Origin: Candidatus Helarchaeota archaeon
GTDB taxonomy: Archaea > Asgardarchaeota > Lokiarchaeia > Helarchaeales > JABXJV01
DNA: 8,403 nt
NCBI GenBank assembly: GCA_013375355.1
Contig: JABXJV010000258.1
Coordinates: forward strand, 1 to 8,403
Direction of reading: 5' to 3'
The position numbers and the translations under genes are program-made. A model generated the notes under the pieces. It saw only the letters and a program-made list of their open reading frames with translations, made no database searches and was not told the DNA's origin. Of this stretch, positions 1-5,988 are shown piece by piece; the stretch's first letter is position 1, and every line of letters starts with the position of its first letter.

Positions 1-315
1 TCCCGAAGCAGCTCCGCCTACCAGTAGAGTTCCAAAATGCGCAGCCATATATTGAGGACAATTTGGTAAATTGATAGCAACTACATCTCCTTTTTCTAGA
101 CCATTCTTTTGTAGAAATGTAGCAAAGCGTTTTATCATATCTAACAGTTCTTCAAATGTGATTTTTCTTGCCATAAACCAACATGCCGGTTTGTTCGCAA
201 ACTCTTCCATTGCTCGAGTGAATATAGTTCCAAGATCTTCAGTAGGATATTCTAAGCTTGGCTTAACAAACGGATCATATGATTTAGTCCAAATTTTTTC
301 ATCAAATACTGTCAT
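1..315 (-). CDS. Acyl-CoA synthetase (AMP-forming), N-terminal part, cut by window edge
   Basis: Reading the minus strand from an ATG at 315 gives 105 uninterrupted codons that run off the left edge, so only the N-terminus of a protein probably near 560-570 residues is present. It begins MTVFDEKIWTKSYD and contains FATFLQKNG and VVAINLPNCPQY (about residues 67-92), the N-terminal signature of AMP-forming acyl-CoA/fatty-acid ligases. The ATP-binding motifs lie outside the window. It aligns almost without gaps to the N-terminus of the complete synthetase encoded at 513-2222 (about 68 of 105 positions identical by hand), so the two are tandem paralogues on the same strand. The expected reaction is acid + ATP + CoA to acyl-CoA + AMP + PPi in the cytoplasm; the substrate cannot be told. 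No strong ribosome binding site precedes the ATG (only a weak AAGAG), but a TATA-like box lies about 45 bases upstream. Confidence 0.88.
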   Translation of the reverse strand, partial: MTVFDEKIWTKSYDPFVKPSLEYPTEDLGTIFTRAMEEFANKPACWFMARKITFEELLDMIKRFATFLQKNGLEKGDVVAINLPNCPQYMAAHFGTLLVGGAASG

Positions 316-357
316 GATTTATCGTCTCTTTTATTTAATTTTAAAAAATATTCAGAT

Positions 358-369
358 AAAATATATTTT
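358..369 (-). promoter_or_regulatory. Putative TATA box for the truncated acyl-CoA synthetase
   Basis: The palindromic A/T stretch AAAATATATTTT lies about 45 bases upstream of the ATG at 315. With a usual archaeal TATA-to-start distance of about 25 bases, the transcript would begin near 335 and have a leader of about 20 bases. The surroundings are very AT-rich, so this is a weak call by eye. Confidence 0.3.
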
Positions 370-476
370 TTAATTTTTAGTTTTATTAAAATTCAAAGGT
401 AAACTTAAATCTTTAATAAAAAGAAATTTATTTTTGACGAATAAACTTTTTTAGAAGTAATTCAGATTATGCCATT

Positions 477-502
477 AAAAATAAAAAATTTAAAGAAAAA
501 AA
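477..502 (-). terminator. Oligo-T terminator after the complete acyl-CoA synthetase
   Basis: Read on the minus strand, the stop codon at 513-515 is followed within about 10 bases by successive T runs of seven (496-502), six (483-488) and five (477-481), with no convincing hairpin. This matches the oligo-T tracts that end archaeal transcription. It suggests the two tandem synthetases are separate transcripts, supported by the TATA-like box between them. Confidence 0.5.
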
Positions 503-512
503 GTTATAATAA

Positions 513-2222
513 TTATTTATTTTCGTCTCGAAGCTCTCGTTTAAGGACTTTTCCGACTGTTGTTAAGGGTAATTCTTCTCTAAATTCCCAGATCTTTGGT
601 TTTTCGTATTTAGAGAGGCTTTCTTCTGCAAATTTTTTAATATCAGCTTTTAACTCTTCTGTTAAAGAAACACCTTCTTTAAGCATGATATAGCATTTAA
701 CTATTTCACTTCCAGGTTTACTTGGATCTGGAACGCCAATCAAAGCTGCTATTTCGACATCATCATGCTTTGCTAAAACATCTTCCACATGTACACTGTA
801 AACCTTGAAACCGCTGACTATTATCATATCCTTGATGCGATCTACAATTTGTACATGCCCATCCTCATCCATGACACCTACATCTCCTGTATGTAACCAG
901 CCATCAGATTCGATTGTTTTAGCTGTAGCTTCAGGTTTATTATGATATCCTTTAGTAACTTGAGGACCTCTAAACAGTAATTCACCTGGTTTTCCAAGTT
1001 CAACGGGTTCGCCGGTTTCGATATCTACAATTTTTATTTCAGTATCTTGCAGAGGTAATCCAACTTTTCCTATTTTCTTTTCTCCTAAATATGGGTTTGC
1101 AGTTACTAATGGTGAAGTTTCAGTTTGGCCATATACTTCCAGGACTTTATTTTCTGCTTTCATGGCTTTTTCAAAATCTCTGATAGCTTCTGCTGGAAAA
1201 GGGGCAGCCCCAGAAACGTAAGCCTTAACATTATCAAGAACAGACTTTGGAATCTTTTTAGACTTTTTATTATTCACGAGCATATTATATAATGTTGGAA
1301 CATTAGCCAATATTGTAGGTTTCTTCTCTATCCACTCTTCAATTATGTGATTTGTATCCCTTGGATTTGCGATTAATATTTGTTTACTTTGAGTATAAAC
1401 AGCAGCATGTACTACTAAGAGTCCCGCGATATGGAATGCAGGGAACCCAGAGCAAACCATTTCATCATGAAAGTCGGCCCAATTTTGCCATTGAAGTAGA
1501 TTTGCGGCAATATTTTTATGTGTTAGGCGAGTTCCTTTAGGTCGTCCGGTTGTACCACCAGTATATTGGAGACATGCTAAATCGGTTTCAACATCTATTG
1601 AAACTTCTTTAACATCAGGGGATGTTACCATTACCTCCTTAAACCATGCAACTTTTCTTCCAGGATATGGTTTTACTTTACCTTTTGGGATTTTTTTTAG
1701 GAGTTTTCCTAAAAACACTTTGAATCCTGAGAAACCCATGTATTCGCTAATATTAGTTGTAATAATTATCTTAAGGTTAGGGAGTTTACTTAAAATTGGT
1801 CTTAATCGATGTTGATAGATAGCATCTAATGTAACAATGGCTTTCGCATTACTATCTTTCAGTTGATATTCCATTTCATCTTCACTTAATAAGGCAGAAC
1901 ACCCGCTAGCGACTCCGCCAGCTAGAAAACAACCGAAATTTGCAGCAAGGTATTGGGGACAATTTGGTAAGTTGATTGCAACAACATCTCCTTTCTCAAA
2001 TCCATTCTTTTGAAGGAATGTAGCTAAACGATGACACATATCTCTAAGTTCTTTGTAACCCATTTCTCTATTCATGAACCAACATGCTATCATATTTTTT
2101 TCTGCTGCACCTTTCATTTTTTCATCGAAAATCTTTCCTAGCCCTTCAGTTGGATAGTCTAAACTAGGTTTTACATGCTTATCGTACTTTTTAGTCCAAA
2201 ATTTTGATTCATATTTCTCCAT
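513..2222 (-). CDS. Acyl-CoA synthetase (AMP-forming), FadD-like
   Basis: A 569-residue adenylate-forming enzyme, a normal length for long- or medium-chain acyl-CoA synthetases. It activates a carboxylic acid as acyl-AMP and transfers it to CoA. All core motifs are visible: the phosphate-binding loop YTGGTTGRPKG (220-230), YGQTETSP (364-371), GWLHTGD (441-447, ribose-binding Asp447), the hinge DRIKDMIIVSGFKVY (461-475), and the C-terminal catalytic Lys558 in TVGKVLKREL. There is no signal peptide or membrane segment, so it should be cytoplasmic. The family is clear, but the acid substrate (fatty, branched or aromatic) cannot be read from sequence. It lies 197 bases upstream of a close paralogue on the same strand and about 225 bases downstream of the ferredoxin-like gene, too far to assume co-transcription. 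The ATG at 2220-2222 has only a weak upstream GAG, but the N-terminus matches the paralogue, which supports it. Confidence 0.95.
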   Translation of the reverse strand: MEKYESKFWTKKYDKHVKPSLDYPTEGLGKIFDEKMKGAAEKNMIACWFMNREMGYKELRDMCHRLATFLQKNGFEKGDVVAINLPNCPQYLAANFGCFLAGGVASGCSALLSEDEMEYQLKDSNAKAIVTLDAIYQHRLRPILSKLPNLKIIITTNISEYMGFSGFKVFLGKLLKKIPKGKVKPYPGRKVAWFKEVMVTSPDVKEVSIDVETDLACLQYTGGTTGRPKGTRLTHKNIAANLLQWQNWADFHDEMVCSGFPAFHIAGLLVVHAAVYTQSKQILIANPRDTNHIIEEWIEKKPTILANVPTLYNMLVNNKKSKKIPKSVLDNVKAYVSGAAPFPAEAIRDFEKAMKAENKVLEVYGQTETSPLVTANPYLGEKKIGKVGLPLQDTEIKIVDIETGEPVELGKPGELLFRGPQVTKGYHNKPEATAKTIESDGWLHTGDVGVMDEDGHVQIVDRIKDMIIVSGFKVYSVHVEDVLAKHDDVEIAALIGVPDPSKPGSEIVKCYIMLKEGVSLTEELKADIKKFAEESLSKYEKPKIWEFREELPLTTVGKVLKRELRDENK

Positions 2223-2447
2223 TTTATCAACTCAATTTGGAATTTTTAATTAGAAAATTAGATATAATTTCTATATTTACATTTTTCATAGAATTTGTGA
2301 ATTTAAAATAATTGTAGGGTTAAAAAATTTGAATTATTAATAAAAACCAAAATTAGATTTTAAAATTAAGATTAATTAAACTTTCAGTCAAAGAAATATA
2401 TGTGTTGATGTTTTGGGGGTAAAAAAATATTTTTTATTGGGTTTCAA
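2223..2447. other. AT-rich intergenic region between synthetase and ferredoxin-like gene
   Basis: About 225 bases of very A/T-rich sequence with no credible ORF on either strand. It must hold the end of the ferredoxin-like transcript and probably the promoter of the acyl-CoA synthetase. Several A/T boxes are possible (for example around 2255-2280), but none stands out enough to name. No RNA gene or ordered repeat was seen. Confidence 0.4.
2421..2427 (-). terminator. Possible oligo-T terminator after the ferredoxin-like gene
   Basis: About 20 bases past the stop of the ferredoxin-like gene the minus strand reads a run of seven Ts, just after an A-rich stretch and just before five Cs. This fits an archaeal oligo-T stop for the repeat-protein/ferredoxin transcript. 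A single short run in an AT-rich genome is weak evidence. Confidence 0.35.
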
Positions 2448-3524
2448 TTAGAAACCCATAAAGCTCTCACCTTTTTCTGGAATAAAATCTTGAGGTCTGA
2501 TTTGTTTTAATGTTATTGCGGATTCAGGGCAATTAGTAGCACAATTTCCGCAACCCCAACAATTATTTTGGTTAATAATAGATTTACCATCTTCAATCGT
2601 TATAGCATCGAACTGGCATTTATCAATACATGTTTCGCAACCTATACAAACTTCGGGATCAACAGATGCTTCATATCGTGATTGATTTACAATATCCCGA
2701 TAGCCATGAACGACTGCTCCTCTTACAACTCCGCAAGCACATGAACAACAGTTGCATATAAAGTAAAGTCCTTTTTGCTTATTATCAACACAATGAACTA
2801 ATCCAGATTCTTCAGACTTCTTTATTACTTCCAATGCTTCTTCTTTTGTAATTTTTTTAGCAAATTTTCTTTGAATTAACATATCAGCAGCAAGATCGAA
2901 AGCCAAACAAACCTCTGATGGGTGGTTGCACCGTCTAGCTCTTTTTCTACATACACAATCTGTTAAGCTAATTTTTTTAGCACTATTAATTATTTTTTCT
3001 ACTTCTTCATAGGGAAATATATTGGTTTGATTTAAAGAAATAGTTTCATTTACTGGTAAAATTCTGAATAATGGTTTTTTAGAACGCCCTAGGACATATA
3101 CCATCCCAGTTTCATAATATTCATCTAGTAAATCTAATAATTCTTTATGAGTATCTGGTTGGAATTTTGGATTAATAAAGACCAAATCATGAAGCAGTAA
3201 AGATGAAGTTGGTTTCCAATCTACCAAACCTGTTTCTTTATTTGGCTCTGGATGAACAATTCCTTTATTTAGGAATATATCATTTAATTTTTTTACCAAT
3301 TCTTTTCGATCCATGGATAATTTTTCTGCTAACTCTGGAATGGTTCCGCCATCTTTTCCAATTTTAATTAAAAGTTCCCCATCTTCTTTAGTAATGACCT
3401 CATATTTTTCTAAAGCCTTCAATAATTTTGCCAAAGCTTTTTGTTCTTTTATTTTATCTTCAGGAACTGATAAACTCCTCATTAGATTTTCCATATAATT
3501 ATCAATTATTACTTCAGTTGTCAT
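2448..3524 (-). CDS. Winged-helix, Cys-rich, double [4Fe-4S] ferredoxin-like protein
   Basis: A 358-residue soluble iron-sulphur protein in three parts. Residues about 30-95 look like a winged helix-turn-helix (GGTIPELAEKLSMDRKELVKKL). Residues about 185-270 carry an unusual Cys set: C190, C192, C199 and C206, then C245 and the dense CNCCSCAC at 257-264. Two classical [4Fe-4S] motifs close it: CIGCETCIDKC (293-303) and CWGCGNCATNC (322-332). The second block resembles the CNCCxCCC-type block of a 4Fe-4S protein family that I recall from anaerobic bacteria and archaea; one Cys of that block is Ala here. It probably carries electrons, with at least two and possibly more clusters. The partner is unknown, and the helix-turn-helix may serve protein contacts rather than DNA binding. 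The ATG has a good AAGGA site 9 bases upstream. It follows the repeat-protein gene by 24 bases, so they likely form one operon. Confidence 0.85.
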   Translation of the reverse strand: MTTEVIIDNYMENLMRSLSVPEDKIKEQKALAKLLKALEKYEVITKEDGELLIKIGKDGGTIPELAEKLSMDRKELVKKLNDIFLNKGIVHPEPNKETGLVDWKPTSSLLLHDLVFINPKFQPDTHKELLDLLDEYYETGMVYVLGRSKKPLFRILPVNETISLNQTNIFPYEEVEKIINSAKKISLTDCVCRKRARRCNHPSEVCLAFDLAADMLIQRKFAKKITKEEALEVIKKSEESGLVHCVDNKQKGLYFICNCCSCACGVVRGAVVHGYRDIVNQSRYEASVDPEVCIGCETCIDKCQFDAITIEDGKSIINQNNCWGCGNCATNCPESAITLKQIRPQDFIPEKGESFMGF

Positions 3525-3533
3525 TTTCTAACT

Positions 3534-3538
3534 TCCTT
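3534..3538 (-). promoter_or_regulatory. Ribosome binding site of the ferredoxin-like gene
   Basis: The minus strand reads AAGGA, 9 bases before the ATG at 3522-3524, inside the 24-base gap after the upstream repeat-protein gene. It fixes the ATG start and fits translation of the second gene of a shared transcript. Confidence 0.65.
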
Positions 3539-3548
3539 TTCTATTAAA

Positions 3549-5012
3549 TTATAATCTGTTAAATTTATTGCATAAAATTAAATAGATTGTATGAATTAAA
3601 TATACCACTTTAAAATAAGTATAATCTGAATACTCAAATTCAAAAAGAGAATGAACTAATAAAAATTTTCTAAACATATCTGACTTGGCTGCAATTGCTA
3701 ACATACTAATAATTGCTGTGGTTTGAACCAATATTTCATTACTTTGTATTGCTTTTTCAAGTAGCTGAAATGCTAATTCTAAAATTTCATCATCACTTTT
3801 CGATAACTTGCGTAGAGTATATATTCCCCAGCCTATTCCAAGAGTTGCACCAATTTTAAGACGAGAAAGATTCCAGGAAGTGTCGATGACAGGAGCTGAT
3901 TCTTTATCTACTTTTTCTTTAGGTTGATGTAAAGCTTCAAGGATGGGAGAATATTCTTCTTTTAATAATTTTATAAATTCTTCTTTTGGATTTTCTTTGA
4001 ATGGAGTAATTAACCCTTTATTCGCTAAATATGCAAAGTTAGTATCAGCAGGTCCTTCATCATGAGGTTCTACAATTTCAGAATGATTTCTAAAAATAAA
4101 ATCTTTCAGATCTTCTGCTGCAATACTACTTAGCATTGAGACACCGAGATCTAAACCAATTTCCTCATATATCGATTCAGGAGGGAGATTAGCGACAAAT
4201 GGATAATTTGAAAATTCTTCATCAGTTAAATTTTCTTTTTTTGGAATTACATATAGTGGATAACAAGCATACATAGCTAATACCGCCCACAATCCTGCGT
4301 CTGAATATTTATGAGAATTTTTCATAGCTTGAACTTCGTCTGTTAAATTTGCACTCATTAATGTGCTAGATAAAATAGAAGCAATTCTCTTTTCATATGG
4401 CTGTTCAAAATCGATTATTGGCTCGACTTTTTCAATTGATCTTTGCGCTTGACTCTCATCTAGGGGCGTAAATCCATAACAAATAAGTGCATTAGAAGCA
4501 ACATCATAATAATCATGGTTTATTAATTCATCTAAATCTTTTGTAATTTCTTTATATGGCACTTTTCCAGTTTCAAGCATATATAGACATGCGCCTACAG
4601 TAGCCCCCCAATTATATTCATCTCCTTTTTGGCTCATAGCTTTATTAATTATCTGTTCAGAATTAGATAATGAACCCAATCCAGCAATAATTGCAATTGC
4701 TTCTTGATTGGTTCTTTTTGCTGAATCATATTCCAAGCCATATTTTTTTACATCTATTATTTCCTTAAATTTTGAAGAAAAAATAAAGCCTAAACCTATT
4801 GTTGCAAAGACACTCAGTAGTTCATCTTTTTCCTCATATTTTGGTTCAGTTAATTCAATTAATTTCTTTAAGACCATAGAATCTTCTGAAATCTTTTTTT
4901 CCATTATGCCTCCAGCATTTAAAGCTCCCAAAGCAAGCGCTGCGGTCTTAATTACAAAATCATGACCTGTTGTAATGAAATCTATAAGGGTATTTTGAAT
5001 TTTTTCAAACAT
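3549..5012 (-). CDS. Alpha-helical repeat protein (HEAT or proteasome/cyclosome-like), function unknown
   Basis: A protein of about 487 residues, not assignable to a named gene. It is almost wholly helical, with recurring Ala/Gly-rich helices. Numbered from the possible upstream TTG at 5036, they fall near residues 28-43 (AALALGALNAGG), 72-88 (FATIGLGFIF), 110-126 (IAIIAGLGSL), 141-157, 176-192, 214-230 and 245-261, about 31-44 residues apart. More occur near 392-410 (IGATLGIGWG) and 437-453. Such spacing suggests an alpha-solenoid (HEAT-like, or like the PC repeats of proteasome subunits Rpn1/Rpn2), usually a protein-binding scaffold. No catalytic motif, signal peptide or convincing membrane segment is seen. 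The start is ambiguous. The TTG at 5036 has no ribosome binding site, whereas the ATG at 5010-5012 has AGGA 5 bases upstream, so the ATG is preferred (the ATG at 5018 overlaps that site). It is the first gene of an operon with the ferredoxin-like gene, so it may scaffold or regulate that protein. Confidence 0.75.
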   Translation of the reverse strand: MFEKIQNTLIDFITTGHDFVIKTAALALGALNAGGIMEKKISEDSMVLKKLIELTEPKYEEKDELLSVFATIGLGFIFSSKFKEIIDVKKYGLEYDSAKRTNQEAIAIIAGLGSLSNSEQIINKAMSQKGDEYNWGATVGACLYMLETGKVPYKEITKDLDELINHDYYDVASNALICYGFTPLDESQAQRSIEKVEPIIDFEQPYEKRIASILSSTLMSANLTDEVQAMKNSHKYSDAGLWAVLAMYACYPLYVIPKKENLTDEEFSNYPFVANLPPESIYEEIGLDLGVSMLSSIAAEDLKDFIFRNHSEIVEPHDEGPADTNFAYLANKGLITPFKENPKEEFIKLLKEEYSPILEALHQPKEKVDKESAPVIDTSWNLSRLKIGATLGIGWGIYTLRKLSKSDDEILELAFQLLEKAIQSNEILVQTTAIISMLAIAAKSDMFRKFLLVHSLFEFEYSDYTYFKVVYLIHTIYLILCNKFNRL

Positions 5013-5017
5013 AAGCA

Positions 5018-5021
5018 TCCT
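5018..5021 (-). promoter_or_regulatory. Ribosome binding site deciding the repeat-protein start
   Basis: The minus strand reads AGGA, 5 bases before the ATG at 5010-5012. No comparable site precedes the in-frame TTG at 5034-5036, and the ATG at 5016-5018 overlaps the site itself, so the ATG at 5012 is the best-supported start. Confidence 0.45.
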
Positions 5022-5049
5022 ATCCCATATTTTCAAATAATACAGAAAA

Positions 5050-5060
5050 ATTTAATATTT
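5050..5060 (-). promoter_or_regulatory. Putative TATA box of the minus-strand operon
   Basis: The minus strand reads AAATATTAAAT, centred about 43 bases before the ATG at 5012. Transcription would start near 5029 and give a leader of about 17 bases containing the AGGA site. This would place the upstream TTG at or before the transcript start, another reason to prefer the ATG. By-eye call. Confidence 0.35.
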
Positions 5061-5079
5061 GGTTAATTATGGAAGATAA

Positions 5080-5087
5080 TTTAAATG
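5080..5087 (+). promoter_or_regulatory. Putative TATA box of the QueG-like gene (leaderless start)
   Basis: TTTAAATG is centred about 25 bases before the GTG start at 5108, with a purine-rich GGAAGATAA just upstream that could be the BRE. That distance puts the transcript start at or next to the GTG, fitting a leaderless mRNA and the absence of any ribosome binding site. It lies back to back with the minus-strand promoter, so the two operons may be co-regulated. Confidence 0.4.
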
Positions 5088-5107
5088 TTTACATAAATTA
5101 AATTTGG

Positions 5108-5896
5108 GTGGTTTTTATCTCAAAAAATAATAACATTGAAGAATTGACTGAAAAAATTAAAAAATATATTCATAATCTAGATATGGATGCTATAGGAATA
5201 GCAGAGGCAGAAAATAAACTTTTTTTAGAAGCTCCAGAAAACCATCGCCCAAAAAATATTTTGGAAGATGCCAAATCGGTCATTGTTTTTGGGAAAACTC
5301 TCCCTCGGGCTATTTTTAAAATGAATTATCATCAAGAACAATTGGTCCATAGACTTTATCATAGTGTCTATAAATTCTTAGATATTGCAGCCACAAGATT
5401 ATCAGATTATATAGAATCATTAGGGTATTATGCAATTCCCATTCCATCTTATATTCCATTAAGAATTGAAAATCTCGAGCCATGGGGAATTATTTCACTT
5501 AAACATGCAGCTTTGGCGGCAGGATTAGGTCGTATCGCAAAAAATGGCTTATTGATTCATCCGAAATATGGAACTCTAATCAGATTATCAGCAGTTATTA
5601 CAACAGCGAAATTAATACCCGATAAACCTTATGAAGAAGAGATTTGTCTGGATTGTAATTTATGTATTGAAAATTGTCCAGCAAAGGCATTCGGGAAGAA
5701 AACAGGTAAATTTAATAAAATCAAATGCCTTAATAATGTGGTTAAGCATGGGCTAAATATATTGCACCCATACGACCAGAATTATGTTAAAAACATTGAA
5801 CTAATTACAAATACACTACTTATTGAATATACTGTTGGATGTGCTAAGTGCTTGGAAGTTTGTCCTTTAAATAAGGCACCTTTAACAAAAACATAA
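5108..5896 (+). CDS. QueG-like double [4Fe-4S] cluster protein, not a true epoxyqueuosine reductase
   Basis: A 262-residue soluble protein whose middle and C-terminal parts resemble the iron-sulphur half of epoxyqueuosine reductase QueG and reductive dehalogenases. The conserved AGLGRIAKNGLLIHPKYG (138-155) is followed by CLDCNLCIENC (C180, C183, C186, C190), C207, and CAKCLEVCPLNK (C245, C248, C252), which should hold two [4Fe-4S] clusters. It is shorter than QueG (usually about 350-380 residues) and lacks the C-terminal repeats. In the stretch before AGLG, where QueG carries its catalytic Asp (as in VDSGP or VDTAP), it reads EPWGIISLKHAA with no Asp. A cobalamin-dependent tRNA-modifying role is therefore unlikely, and electron transfer or reduction of another substrate is more plausible. 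Stop TAA at 5099-5101 makes GTG 5108 the first possible start. It stands upstream of the thiolase but has its own promoter, and an oligo-T tract follows it. Confidence 0.85.
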   Translation: MVFISKNNNIEELTEKIKKYIHNLDMDAIGIAEAENKLFLEAPENHRPKNILEDAKSVIVFGKTLPRAIFKMNYHQEQLVHRLYHSVYKFLDIAATRLSDYIESLGYYAIPIPSYIPLRIENLEPWGIISLKHAALAAGLGRIAKNGLLIHPKYGTLIRLSAVITTAKLIPDKPYEEEICLDCNLCIENCPAKAFGKKTGKFNKIKCLNNVVKHGLNILHPYDQNYVKNIELITNTLLIEYTVGCAKCLEVCPLNKAPLTKT

Positions 5897-5929
5897 TTAG
5901 TATAAGAAAATTTGAATTGATATTAAGAA

Positions 5930-5939
5930 TTATATTATA
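5930..5939 (+). promoter_or_regulatory. Putative TATA box of the thiolase/DUF35 operon
   Basis: TTATATTATA lies about 50-59 bases before the thiolase ATG. A start about 25 bases further on (near 5960) would leave a leader of about 27 bases carrying the AAGGAG site. The AT-rich background makes this a modest call. Confidence 0.35.
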
Positions 5940-5947
5940 CTACATAA

Positions 5948-5955
5948 TTTTTTTT
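5948..5955 (+). terminator. Oligo-T tract after the QueG-like gene
   Basis: Eight consecutive Ts, 52 bases after the stop of the QueG-like gene, with no clear hairpin. This is a typical archaeal termination signal and argues that the thiolase is transcribed mainly from its own promoter. The tract falls between that gene's TATA-like box and its expected transcript start, so the two readings overlap. Confidence 0.35.
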
Positions 5956-5977
5956 ATTAAAAAGAATAAAGAATTTT

Positions 5978-5983
5978 AAGGAG
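5978..5983 (+). promoter_or_regulatory. Strong ribosome binding site of the thiolase
   Basis: AAGGAG ends 5 bases before the ATG at 5989, the best ribosome binding site in the window, and fixes the thiolase start. The neighbouring QueG-like gene has none, so leadered and leaderless genes lie side by side. Confidence 0.75.
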
Positions 5984-5988
5984 ATTAA

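Noticed and set aside
71..373. 100-codon plus-strand ORF
   Set aside because: It lies antisense over the truncated acyl-CoA synthetase, whose minus-strand frame gives a clear family match. The plus-strand product has no recognisable domain.
469..693. 74-codon plus-strand ORF
   Set aside because: Antisense over the C-terminal end of the complete acyl-CoA synthetase; its Ser/Phe/Leu-rich product is typical of a shadow frame.
1352..1540. 62-codon plus-strand ORF
   Set aside because: Antisense to the middle of the acyl-CoA synthetase, with no domain and no ribosome binding site.
2421..2436. A7-TA-T6 palindrome as a rho-independent hairpin
   Set aside because: A pure A/T stem with almost no loop is not a stable hairpin. 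The T run alone explains termination in an archaeon.
3313..3498. 61-codon plus-strand ORF
   Set aside because: Antisense over the helix-turn-helix part of the ferredoxin-like gene; low-complexity Ser/Phe composition.
4708..4965. 85-codon plus-strand ORF
   Set aside because: Antisense to the repeat protein; Ser/Phe/Lys-rich shadow frame without a recognisable motif.
3549..5012. Integral membrane protein reading of the Ala/Gly-rich helices
   Set aside because: The hydrophobic stretches are short (about 10-15 residues), interrupted by charged residues and regularly spaced, which fits solenoid helices better than membrane spans.
5034..5036. TTG as start of the repeat protein
   Set aside because: No ribosome binding site precedes it, and the likely transcript start lies at or after it. 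The ATG at 5010-5012 has AGGA at good spacing.
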